Both the position numbers and the translations under genes were made by a program. A stretch of DNA of 8,791 bases from Rickettsia endosymbiont of Ixodes persulcatus (GTDB lineage Bacteria; Pseudomonadota; Alphaproteobacteria; Rickettsiales; Rickettsiaceae): assembly GCA_027293795.1 (NCBI GenBank), contig JAPYLE010000207.1:1-8791 (forward strand), in the 5' to 3' direction. Below, piece after piece: positions 1 through 6,061 of this stretch. Under the pieces are notes generated by a model, which was not told the DNA's origin, ran no database searches, and worked only from the letters and a program-made list of their open reading frames with translations. How positions within the stretch are numbered: position 1 is the stretch's first letter; each line of letters opens with the position of its first letter.

Positions 1-119
1 ACATATCTCCCGGGTTAAGTCTTTAACTCTTCTACCAATATCGCCAACAATATATTGGTAACCCATACTATATAAGTACAGTCGTAAACTGTGTGGCTTG
101 TCTTCTTGTAATATTGCAT
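1..119 (-). pseudogene. IS200/IS605-family transposase (TnpA) 5' fragment, frameshifted and cut by the window edge
   Basis: On the minus strand an ATG at 119-117 opens a frame starting MQYYKKTSHTVYDCTY followed by IVWVT, which is the usual N-terminus of IS200/IS605 TnpA (lysine-rich start, SHxVY, then H-I-V-W-x-T-K-Y-R). That frame stops at 15-17. The family pattern continues in another frame as YQYIVGDIGRRVKDLTREIC and runs off the left edge. The expected H before IVW and the KYR after VT are missing, so the gene has lost bases near 50-75 and is out of frame. An AGGA lies 7 bases before the ATG. The family is a single-strand HUH transposase, but its HUH motif and catalytic tyrosine would lie outside the window. 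Family assignment is from remembered consensus. The 15-119 frame would be a 34-residue peptide. Confidence 0.72.
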
Positions 120-137
120 CTCCACATCCTATATGTT

Positions 138-168
138 AAAACCCCGCACTTGCAGTGCAGGGTTTTTC
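138..168 (+). terminator. Hairpin with T-tract upstream of the transposase fragment
   Basis: AAAACCC and GCAC (138-149, with an unpaired C at 145) pair with GTGC and GGGTTTT (155-166, with an unpaired A at 159) across a 5-base loop, followed by TTTTTCT on the plus strand. This looks like a rho-independent terminator; the A-rich left arm gives a shorter T-tract on the minus strand, so it could act both ways. IS200 elements carry a hairpin near their left end, upstream of tnpA, which blocks read-through transcription and serves transposition. This hairpin sits where that one would, 19 bp upstream of the transposase ATG. Confidence 0.65.
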
Positions 169-182
169 TCCCAAATTTGGGA
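169..182. repeat. 14-bp perfect palindrome TCCCAAATTTGGGA
   Basis: The sequence reads identically on both strands with no spacer. It lies directly after the T-tract of the 138-168 hairpin, so it could be part of the insertion-sequence end or an operator-like site. No function can be assigned from the window. Confidence 0.5.
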
Positions 183-250
183 CAATAAAAAATATTTAAG
201 TTGAAATTTAAATAAATGTTACTACTATTATGTAATGTAAACTAAATTAC

Positions 251-429
251 ATGAAATTAATGATGTTTGATCAATTAAATATCTTATATCCTTTCTTAAT
301 AAGTATGGTTATTTTTCTAATCGGAATCATTATTTCTAAAATATCAAAATATGAAAAAACCTTAAAAGTTCTAGAACTGAGAATTATGCTAATTCTTTTT
401 TAGAAAATATCAAATCTTATTTTAAATGA
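251..429 (+). pseudogene. Small single-membrane-helix protein, unknown, broken near 380
   Basis: ATG 251 opens a 50-codon frame ending at 401-403. It begins MKLMMFDQLNILYPFLISMV and continues with a strongly hydrophobic stretch (about residues 11-29) and then a basic, coiled-coil-like tail (KISKYEKTLKVLEL). If one base is restored in the AGAA at 380-383, the tail continues as NYANSFLENIKSYFK and stops at 427-429, giving about 59 residues. The longer reading is a better protein end than RIMLILF, so I think a one-base deletion occurred. The product would be a small membrane-anchored protein. I do not recognise the family. There is no clear ribosome binding site. Confidence 0.4.
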
Positions 430-441
430 GATTATATAAGG

Positions 442-760
442 ATGATTTTGCAGGAAGAGCTAGCAGGTGATCAAGAGTTAAGTAGTTTATTTTAGAAACA
501 AGTTAGAAGAAGCTGTTACATCCTTTTTTACTTCATCTAAAAAGGATGTAACAGCCTTGTATGAAGTGCTACATAATAAGGAGTCTCAGGATTAAGAAGA
601 ACATAGATTATATGTATATTTACTACCTAATCAAATAAAGAAGCAAGACGCCAAAAAACTTATTTATATAAAATCTCCTTATAAATTCACTAAGGAGGAA
701 ATTGGAATGCTGGATATTTATATACATTTAGTGTGGCTATTTAATACTAATTCGGAGTAA
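442..760 (+). pseudogene. Unknown protein, broken by a frameshift and an internal stop
   Basis: Starting at ATG 442 (13 bases after the previous frame ends, with AAGG directly before it), the frame reads MILQEELAGDQELSSLF and stops at 493-495. Dropping one T from the TTTT at 490-493 lets it continue as RNKLEEAVTSFFTSSKKDVT and on to residue SQD. There a TAA at 593-595 interrupts it, after which EEHRLYVYLLPN continues in the same frame to a TAA at 758-760. The combined protein would be about 105 residues, soluble and charged, with a hydrophobic stretch near the end (MLDIYIHLVWLF). I do not recognise it. The long open segment on either side of the single TAA argues for a real but dead gene. Part of it is made of the inverted repeat at 512-555. 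Confidence 0.5.
512..555. repeat. 17-bp perfect inverted repeat with a 10-base loop
   Basis: GCTGTTACATCCTTTTT (512-528) is exactly complementary to AAAAAGGATGTAACAGC (539-555), with loop TACTTCATCT. It lies inside the broken reading frame 442-760 and is translated in frame as AVTSFFTSSKKDVTA. No T-tract follows, so it is not a standard terminator. Rickettsia palindromic elements are known to insert into genes in frame, but they are longer than this. It may be a core remnant of one or a different hairpin repeat. Confidence 0.85.
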
Positions 761-846
761 GCTAGGAAGTAATTAATTTTCCTTCACAGCACCTAATATA
801 TAATAGAAGTTTGTTAACTCTTACGATTATTAAATACAAGCAATCC

Positions 847-875
847 TTGAAAGAAATTTATTATGTCTCTATAAT
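847..875 (+). promoter_or_regulatory. Sigma70-type promoter for gyrA
   Basis: TTGAAA (847-852) and TATAAT (870-875) are separated by 17 bases; the -35 box matches consensus at five of six bases and the -10 box at all six. Transcription would begin near 882, giving a leader of about 30 bases before the GTG start of gyrA at 911. AAGG at 897-900 is the likely ribosome binding site, 10 bases upstream of the start. Confidence 0.75.
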
Positions 876-910
876 TAAATATAATTCATTAAATTTAAGG
901 CTAAGTAATC

Positions 911-3616
911 GTGACTGATAAATATTCTCCTAATTTAGTACCGGTAAATATCGAAGATGAGATGAAAGTATCTTATCTTGATTATGCTATGAGCGTTATA
1001 GTAAGTAGAGCTATACCGGATGTTCGAGACGGCTTAAAGCCGGTACATCGCCGAATTATCTATTCCATGCATGAAGCCGGTAATCATGCTAGCAAACCTT
1101 ATAGAAAATCAGCTAGAATAGTCGGTGACGTGATGGGTAAATACCATCCACACGGGGATAGTGCTATTTACGACTCATTAGTACGTATGGCACAAGATTT
1201 TTCCTTGCGTTTACCGCTTGTAGACGGGCAGGGTAATTTCGGCTCAATGGACGGTGATGCAGCGGCGGCAATGAGGTATACCGAATCTCGAATGGCTAAG
1301 GTTTCGCATAAACTTGTGGAAGATATTGATAAAGAAACCGTTAGCTTTAATCCTAATTACGACGGTTCTGAAGAAGAGCCGTCGGTGCTTCCTGCAATGT
1401 TTCCAAATTTATTGGTTAACGGTAGCGGCGGTATTGCTGTTGGTATGGCAACTAATATTCCTCCTCATAATCTTGGTGAAGTGATTGATGCTTGTTGTTT
1501 ATATGCAGATAATAACGATATAGAGATTCTAGATTTACTCGAAGTCGTTAAAGGACCGGACTTTCCTACGGGTTCGATGATTTTAGGCATTAGCGGTATT
1601 AGATCCGCATATCTTACCGGTAGAGGTAGTATCATTATGCGAGGTCGGGCCGAGATTGAGAATATAGGTAATAGCCGTCAAGCAATTATTATTACCGAAA
1701 TACCGTATATGGTAAATAAAGCGAGGCTTGTTGAGAAGATCGCTGAAATGGTTAAGGAAAAACGTGTAGATGGTATAAGTGATTTACGTGACGAATCGAA
1801 TAAAAACGGCGTAAGGATTTTTATTGAACTAAAAAAAGACGTAGTGGCTGAAGTAGTCTTAAATCAAATATATGCTTGTACGCAGCTTCAAACCAGTTTT
1901 GGTGTTATTATGCTTGCTCTTAAAGACGGGCTACCGAAAATTATGAATTTAAAAGAAGTAATTGCTGCTTTTGTTAGTTTTAGGGAAGTAGTAATTACTA
2001 ACCGTACTATATATTTGCTAAATAAAGCAAGAGAAAAGGCACATATTGTATTAGGGCTAACTATTGCCGTTAGCAATATCGATGAAATAATACGTATTAT
2101 TAAAGCTGCAAATGATCCAAATGCTGCTAAACAAGAAATAATGGCACGCAAATGGGATGCATTAAATATTCTACCTCTTGTAAAGCTGGTTGATGATAAA
2201 GCAATGCTAAACGAGCATGGTAAATGCAGCTTGACTGAAGTGCAAGCTAAGGCAATCTTAGAAATGAGACTACAACGTCTAACCGCTATGGAGAAAAATA
2301 AGCTTGAAGAAGATTTAAAGAACCTTGCTACGGAAATTATCGAATATCTTAATATACTTGGTTCGCGTGAACGTTTACTTGAAATTTTAAAAGAAGAGCT
2401 AATTAAAGTTAAAGAAGAATTTGCAACTCCTAGACTTACTTCAATTGAATTTGGCGAATTTGATCAAGATATAGAAGATTTAATTCAGCGTGAAGAAATG
2501 GTGGTAACCGTAACGCTTGGAGGTTATATCAAGCGTGTACCTCTGAGTAGCTATCGTTCGCAAAAACGTGGGGGTAAAGGAAGATCAGGGCTTTCAATGC
2601 GTGATGAAGATATTACCACGCAAGTTTTTGTCGGTAGCACTCATACCCCAATGTTATTCTTCTCAAATATCGGCCAGGTTTATAGTTTAAAACTGTATAA
2701 ACTGCCTTTAAGTAATCCGCAAGGTAAGGGTAGACCAATGGTTAATATATTACCGCTGAAAGAAAATGAGCATATTACAAATATTATGCCGCTACCTGAA
2801 AATCAAGATGAGTGGAATAATTTAAACATTATGTTCGCAACTGCCAAGGGTAATATCAGAAGAAGCGATTTATTAGATTTTAAAAAGATTCAGTCAAACG
2901 GTAAAATTGCTATTAGGCTTGATGAGGACGATAAATTAATTGACGTAAAACCATGTAAAGAAGACGAGCATATTTTACTTGCCACCAAAGCCGGTAAAGC
3001 TTTAAGATTCTCTGTTGAATCGCTACGTGTTATTAAAAGCCGTACTTCCGATGGTGTACGAGGTATGAAGCTTGCTGGAGAGGATTCCGTGATTTCTATG
3101 ACTGTGCTTAAAGGTATTAGCAGTACAAAAGAGGATAGAGATGCTTATTTATCCGTGCCGTGGGAGCAAAGACTCGAGATTGCTAAGGGAGAGTCATTCA
3201 ATCCTGAAGAACTGGGCGTAAGTTTAACTCTAGATTCTATTTTGGAAATGGCAAATTCCGAAGAATTCATTTTAACCGTAACCGAGAACGGTTTTGGTAA
3301 AAGAAGCTCGGCATATGGCTATAGGATTACTGATCGAGGCGGTAGCGGTATAATCAATATGGATATTAACGATAAAACCGGTTTAGTTGTTGGTGTTATG
3401 CCGGTTAAAATGGATGATGAGTTAATGCTGGTCACCAATAGCGGCAAGTTAATTCGCTGTAAACTTGAGTCAGTGCGTGTTACGGGACGTAACACTAGCG
3501 GTGTAATCCTGTTTAAACTAGATGACGGTGAAAAAGTCGTGTCTATCTCTTTAATTGCTGAAACTTCCGAAAGCGAAGAAGATAATGAGTTAGAGAATTT
3601 AGATCAGCCTGAATAG
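911..3616 (+). CDS. gyrA: DNA gyrase subunit A
   Basis: GyrA is the DNA-cleaving and religating subunit of the GyrA2GyrB2 enzyme that introduces negative supercoils using ATP. The GTG start at 911 gives the family N-terminus (VNIEDEMKVSYLDYAMSVIV) and has AAGG 10 bases upstream. The winged-helix cleavage domain carries catalytic Tyr123 in AAMRYTE. The quinolone-determining region GKYHPHGDSAIYDSL keeps Ser84 and Asp88, equivalent to wild-type Ser83 and Asp87 of E. coli. Tower and coiled-coil domains follow to about residue 515. The GyrA box QKRGGKG (551-557) begins the beta-pinwheel that wraps DNA and distinguishes gyrase from ParC. Residues about 736-780 form an acidic, glutamate-rich insert between blades, as known in alphaproteobacterial GyrA. 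The protein ends in an acidic tail. At 901 residues it is full length with no break. gyrB is not in the window. Confidence 0.98.
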   Translation: MTDKYSPNLVPVNIEDEMKVSYLDYAMSVIVSRAIPDVRDGLKPVHRRIIYSMHEAGNHASKPYRKSARIVGDVMGKYHPHGDSAIYDSLVRMAQDFSLRLPLVDGQGNFGSMDGDAAAAMRYTESRMAKVSHKLVEDIDKETVSFNPNYDGSEEEPSVLPAMFPNLLVNGSGGIAVGMATNIPPHNLGEVIDACCLYADNNDIEILDLLEVVKGPDFPTGSMILGISGIRSAYLTGRGSIIMRGRAEIENIGNSRQAIIITEIPYMVNKARLVEKIAEMVKEKRVDGISDLRDESNKNGVRIFIELKKDVVAEVVLNQIYACTQLQTSFGVIMLALKDGLPKIMNLKEVIAAFVSFREVVITNRTIYLLNKAREKAHIVLGLTIAVSNIDEIIRIIKAANDPNAAKQEIMARKWDALNILPLVKLVDDKAMLNEHGKCSLTEVQAKAILEMRLQRLTAMEKNKLEEDLKNLATEIIEYLNILGSRERLLEILKEELIKVKEEFATPRLTSIEFGEFDQDIEDLIQREEMVVTVTLGGYIKRVPLSSYRSQKRGGKGRSGLSMRDEDITTQVFVGSTHTPMLFFSNIGQVYSLKLYKLPLSNPQGKGRPMVNILPLKENEHITNIMPLPENQDEWNNLNIMFATAKGNIRRSDLLDFKKIQSNGKIAIRLDEDDKLIDVKPCKEDEHILLATKAGKALRFSVESLRVIKSRTSDGVRGMKLAGEDSVISMTVLKGISSTKEDRDAYLSVPWEQRLEIAKGESFNPEELGVSLTLDSILEMANSEEFILTVTENGFGKRSSAYGYRITDRGGSGIINMDINDKTGLVVGVMPVKMDDELMLVTNSGKLIRCKLESVRVTGRNTSGVILFKLDDGEKVVSISLIAETSESEEDNELENLDQPE

Positions 3617-3671
3617 GTATAGTTGTTACGTGGCTCGATTCCACCCCTGTCATCCTGCGAGCTTGTAGGTT

Positions 3672-3834
3672 TTGTTGTATGGATACCCAAGTCGTCATTG
3701 CGAGCGACTGGAAGGAGCGTGGCAATCCAGAGAAATAGTAAAAAAATGCTAAAATTAGCATTTTTTACTGGATTGCTTCGTCAATTACTTCATAATTTTC
3801 CTCGCAATGACGGAAAAACTAATCCATGCAACAA
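3672..3834. repeat. 163-bp nested palindromic repeat, Rickettsia palindromic element type
   Basis: Four sets of arms are nested. TTGTTGTATGGAT (3672-3684) pairs with ATCCATGCAACAA (3822-3834), one mismatch. CGTCATTGCGAG (3693-3704) pairs with CTCGCAATGACG (3801-3812) exactly. GCAATCCAG (3722-3730) pairs with CTGGATTGC (3768-3776) exactly. At the centre TGCTAA (3747-3752) and TTAGCA (3755-3760) are flanked by seven A and six T. The CATTGCGAG, GGCAATCCAG and GGATTGCTTCGTC words are familiar from repeats dispersed in Rickettsia genomes; the exact subfamily cannot be named. The central stem followed by T6 could also serve as terminator for gyrA. A related word, CTGTCATCCTGCGAGCTTG, lies just upstream at 3648-3666 and may belong to an older, degraded copy. 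Confidence 0.85.
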
Positions 3835-3877
3835 GGTCATAATCTTTGTGTAGAAGTTATATATTGAGTAATAAATT

Positions 3878-4039
3878 ATGATATGGTTATTAATTGCGAT
3901 TAGTTTAACCCTTAAGGTTCTTGTTATAGGGGTAGTGTCGATGGCTATCGGAGGAAAGTTTGATAAGAAATTTAGCTCAAAGCTAATGACTTTAAGAGTT
4001 TTTTTAGGCAGTCGCTATATTTTTATAAAGTTAATTTAA
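3878..4039 (+). CDS. HIG1-domain (twin transmembrane) small membrane protein, probably 3'-truncated
   Basis: The 53-residue frame begins MIWLLIAISLTLKVLVIGVV, a transmembrane helix, followed by the loop MAIGGKFDKKFSSKLMTLRV. That loop matches the pattern of small alphaproteobacterial HIG1-type proteins (GG-x-F, basic stretch, N/S-K-L-M, then RV). Family members continue with a second hydrophobic helix after RV, but here the sequence turns to FLGSRYIFIKLI and stops, so the second helix is missing or damaged. A T7 run at 3999-4005 lies exactly at this point, and the last 17 bases overlap the 3' end of a minus-strand pseudogene fragment. Truncation by rearrangement or a frameshift is therefore likely. 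Mitochondrial homologues act in respiratory supercomplex assembly; the role in Rickettsia is not established. The ribosome binding site is weak. Confidence 0.6.
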   Translation: MIWLLIAISLTLKVLVIGVVSMAIGGKFDKKFSSKLMTLRVFLGSRYIFIKLI

Positions 4040-4049
4040 TGCCTAAAAA
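4001..4049. repeat. 10-bp perfect inverted repeat with a 29-base spacer
   Basis: TTTTTAGGCA (4001-4010) is complementary to TGCCTAAAAA (4040-4049). The pair brackets the end of the HIG1-type frame and the end of the minus-strand pseudogene. It could mark a rearrangement junction or a bidirectional terminator between convergent genes, since T-runs lie on the outside of both arms only in the opposite sense; the latter is therefore weak. Confidence 0.55.
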
Positions 4050-4193
4050 TACAGCTTCAACATTACCGCTCTTGACACCAAATTTTGCAAGATTCGCTTA
4101 TACTAACGTATTAATATACGTTCCGTTAAGCTCACTTTTAAATTTAATGTCAATACCATAATGCCTTTTGCTGTAACTCAAAAAGCTACTTAA
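4023..4193 (-). pseudogene. C-terminal fragment resembling an outer-membrane beta-barrel protein
   Basis: Read on the minus strand from 4193 to the TAA at 4025-4023, one frame gives LSSFLSYSKRHYGIDIKFKS, then ELNGTYINTLV, one TAA (about 4101), then ANLAKFGVKSGNVEAVFLGIKLTL and stop. The alternating hydrophobic pattern with Gly and Asn turns, ending in a short strand, is what the last strands of an outer-membrane barrel look like. No start codon or N-terminal part remains upstream; instead a TGA lies at 4196-4194 and the iscX-like gene begins to overlap. This is an orphan 3' fragment with one internal stop (probably from a tyrosine codon, TAT to TAA). The parent family cannot be named. Confidence 0.45.
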
Positions 4194-4403
4194 TCAATTT
4201 CTCTCATTTCTTCTCGTGTTTCTTCCAATTTATCTAAAATTTCTTCTAACGTAACTTCTTCAACTTTTTTCTCTTCATCTTCAAAGTCCTTTAAATCTCT
4301 AATCAGTTTCTCTAGCTTTGATAATGAAATTTTTTTCATTATACTGATCACTACAATGTTCTTCGAGTTGTTCGGCAATTTCTTCAATATCACCCCAATG
4401 CAT
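4190..4403 (-). pseudogene. iscX: IscX-like iron-sulfur assembly protein with a one-base frameshift
   Basis: The minus strand has a strong AAGGAGG 7 bases before ATG 4403-4401, which opens MHWGDIEEIAEQLEEHCSDQ YNEK. After an A7 run (4336-4330) the sequence continues, one frame over, as ISLSKLEKLIRDLKDFEDEE and EVTLEEILDKLEETREEMREID. Joined, they give about 70 residues and fit IscX: an N-terminal W-x-D-x-x-E-I-A-x-x-L, a central L-x-x-L-I-x-D-L-x-D-F-x-D, then L-E-x-I. IscX binds IscS and iron and modulates Fe-S cluster assembly in the cytoplasm. With six A instead of seven the frame is whole. As written, the first frame ends soon after at a TAG, and the second could start only at ATG codons without a good ribosome binding site. 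The gene may be dead, rescued by transcript slippage, or mis-sequenced. No other isc gene is near. Confidence 0.7.
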
Positions 4404-4410
4404 TATTATT

Positions 4411-4417
4411 CCTCCTT
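4411..4417 (-). promoter_or_regulatory. Strong Shine-Dalgarno sequence of the iscX-like gene
   Basis: AAGGAGG on the minus strand lies 7 bases before ATG 4403-4401. It decides the start in favour of MHWGDIEE rather than the in-frame ATGs of the downstream half at 4393 or 4339. It is the best ribosome binding site in the window. Confidence 0.8.
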
Positions 4418-4560
4418 AATTTTATGCGAGCTTTTATTTATTAACAATGTTATCTGATATTTGCCATTATTTTTTACTAAATACTATTAACTCAATAAAT
4501 TTATTATTAGGTGAGCTTATTATGTAACTACTAGAGAATTTTAAGCTTGGTTTTGCTTTC

Positions 4561-4589
4561 TTTACATTTAGGCGGTTTTATGGTATATT
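4561..4589 (+). promoter_or_regulatory. Sigma70-type promoter for the def-fmt cluster
   Basis: TTTACA (4561-4566) and TATATT (4584-4589) are 17 bases apart, each matching consensus at five of six bases. Transcription would start near 4596, leaving a leader of about 20 bases before the def ATG at 4616. The remainder of the 4404-4560 stretch between the divergent iscX-like gene and this promoter shows no gene. Confidence 0.65.
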
Positions 4590-4615
4590 AAAATGAAATT
4601 ACTAAACTTAAAATT

Positions 4616-5143
4616 ATGTCAATATTACCGATAGTAATGGCACCGGATGAAAGGTTAAAACAGAAATCTCATAGGGTTTTAGAAGTTACCGATCAAACAC
4701 GAAAATTTATGGATGATATGCTTAAAACTATGTACCATGAAGACGGTGCAGGGCTTGCCGCAGTACAAGTAGGCATATTAAAACGTATTTTAGTAATTGA
4801 TATAAAAGATCATGATCCGGTAGAAAGACCAAAAGATTTTTACCCGCTTTTTATAGTAAATCCTGAAATAATAGAAAAATCAGAAGAGCTAGTTACGGCT
4901 AATGAGGGATGTATTTCAGTACCACAGCAACGTGTTGGGGTAGCACGACCGGAATCTATAAAGGTTAGGTATTTAGACTATCATAATAAGCAACAAGAGC
5001 TTGAGGCAAACGATTGGCTTGCAAGAGTTATTCAGCATGAGTATGATCATTTGGAAGGTAAGCTTATGATTGATTATTTAAGTAGTCTAAAACGAGATGT
5101 GGTACTTCGTAAGCTCAAGAAACTCAAAAATAATATAGTGTGA
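4616..5143 (+). CDS. def: Peptide deformylase
   Basis: This cytoplasmic metalloenzyme removes the formyl group from the N-terminal methionine of new proteins, undoing what Fmt adds to initiator tRNA. All three family motifs are present in order: GAGLAAVQ (44-51, with V where many homologues have P), EGCISVP (97-103, metal ligand Cys99) and QHEYDHLEG (140-148, ligands His141 and His145, catalytic Glu142). Length, 175 residues, is normal for the bacterial type 1 enzyme. The ATG gives the usual N-terminus (ILPIVMAPDERLKQKS). There is no evident Shine-Dalgarno sequence. Its last codons, GTGTGA, contain the start of fmt, with a 4-base overlap, so the two are translationally coupled. Confidence 0.97.
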   Translation: MSILPIVMAPDERLKQKSHRVLEVTDQTRKFMDDMLKTMYHEDGAGLAAVQVGILKRILVIDIKDHDPVERPKDFYPLFIVNPEIIEKSEELVTANEGCISVPQQRVGVARPESIKVRYLDYHNKQQELEANDWLARVIQHEYDHLEGKLMIDYLSSLKRDVVLRKLKKLKNNIV

Positions 5144-6051
5144 AAGTAATCTTTATGGGAACACCTGAATTTGCGGTTCCCGCTCTTAAAAAACTTATAG
5201 CTCATCACGAAGTTCCGGCTGTTTTTACGCAGCAACCTAAAGCTAAGGGCAGAGGTCTTAGCTTAGCTAAATCCCCGATACATCAATTAGCATTTGAGCA
5301 TCAAATCCCTGTTTATACTCCTTCTACTCTTCGTAATGATGAAACAATAAATCTAATTAATAAAGTTAATGCTGATATTATAGTTGTTATTGCATATGGT
5401 TTTATTGTGCCGAAAGCTATATTAGATGCTAAAAAATACGGTTGTCTTAATATCCATCCATCCGATTTGCCTCATCACAGAGGAGCGGCTCCTCTACAAC
5501 GTACTATTATTGAGGGAGATAAAACAAGTAGCGTATGTATTATGCGTATGGATACAGGGCTTGATACAGGCGATATATTGATGAAAGAAGATTTTGATTT
5601 AGAAGAAAGAACAACATTGGAAGAATTGCATAATAAATGTGCTAATTTAGGAGCGGAATTATTAATTAAAACGCTTGCAAATATCGATAATATAGTACCG
5701 ATAAAACAGTCAAGCGACGGCATTACGTATGCTCATAAACTAACCAAAGAAGAAGGAAAAATTAATTGGCAGGATTCCGCTTATTCTATTGACTGTAAAA
5801 TAAGGGGCATGAATCCTTGGCCTGGAGCATATTTTAGTTATGATGATAAAATAATTAAAATTCTTGAAGCAGAATATTTAAATGCGGATCATCACTTTAC
5901 TCCCGGTACCGTTATTAGCGATAAGCTGGAAATAGCTTGTGGAAGCGGTATATTACGAGTGAAAAAACTTCAACAAGAGAGTAAAAAAGTTTTGAATATA
6001 GAAGAATTTTTACGTGGTACAAATATTTTAAAAGATACAGTATTAAAGTAA
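5140..6051 (+). CDS. fmt: Methionyl-tRNA formyltransferase
   Basis: Fmt transfers a formyl group from 10-formyltetrahydrofolate to Met-tRNA(fMet) for translation initiation. The GTG start at 5140 gives the standard N-terminus KVIFMGTPEFAVPAL of the formyltransferase Rossmann domain. The catalytic triad is visible as Asn104 and His106 in NIHPSDLPHHRGAAPLQ and Asp142 in MDTGLDTGD. The C-terminal tRNA-binding domain follows from about residue 200 (INWQDSA, IRGMNPWPGAYF) to FLRGTNIL near the end. At 303 residues it is full length and intact. It overlaps def by 4 bases (GTGA), a common def-fmt arrangement. In Rickettsia fmt is known to lie just upstream of the detached 23S rRNA gene, as here. Confidence 0.97.
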   Translation: MKVIFMGTPEFAVPALKKLIAHHEVPAVFTQQPKAKGRGLSLAKSPIHQLAFEHQIPVYTPSTLRNDETINLINKVNADIIVVIAYGFIVPKAILDAKKYGCLNIHPSDLPHHRGAAPLQRTIIEGDKTSSVCIMRMDTGLDTGDILMKEDFDLEERTTLEELHNKCANLGAELLIKTLANIDNIVPIKQSSDGITYAHKLTKEEGKINWQDSAYSIDCKIRGMNPWPGAYFSYDDKIIKILEAEYLNADHHFTPGTVISDKLEIACGSGILRVKKLQQESKKVLNIEEFLRGTNILKDTVLK

Positions 6052-6061
6052 GAGTATTATT

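Noticed and set aside
14..92. Three small hairpins in a row (14-27, 33-60, 78-92) followed by a terminator, read as a possible small RNA on the plus strand.
   Set aside because: The same stretch encodes TnpA-like protein motifs on the minus strand in two frames, which explains it better. No plus-strand promoter is visible in the window.
512..555. The perfect hairpin as a rho-independent terminator.
   Set aside because: No T-tract follows the right arm, and the T-run lies on the inner side of the left arm.
1888..2151. Minus-strand frame of 87 codons inside gyrA.
   Set aside because: It is antisense to a fully conserved coding gene and has a hydrophobic composition typical of a shadow frame.
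3543..3853. Overlapping open frames on both strands (3543-3761 minus, 3623-3853 plus).
   Set aside because: They arise from the palindromic repeat after gyrA and have no ribosome binding sites or family features, although such repeats can occasionally be translated.
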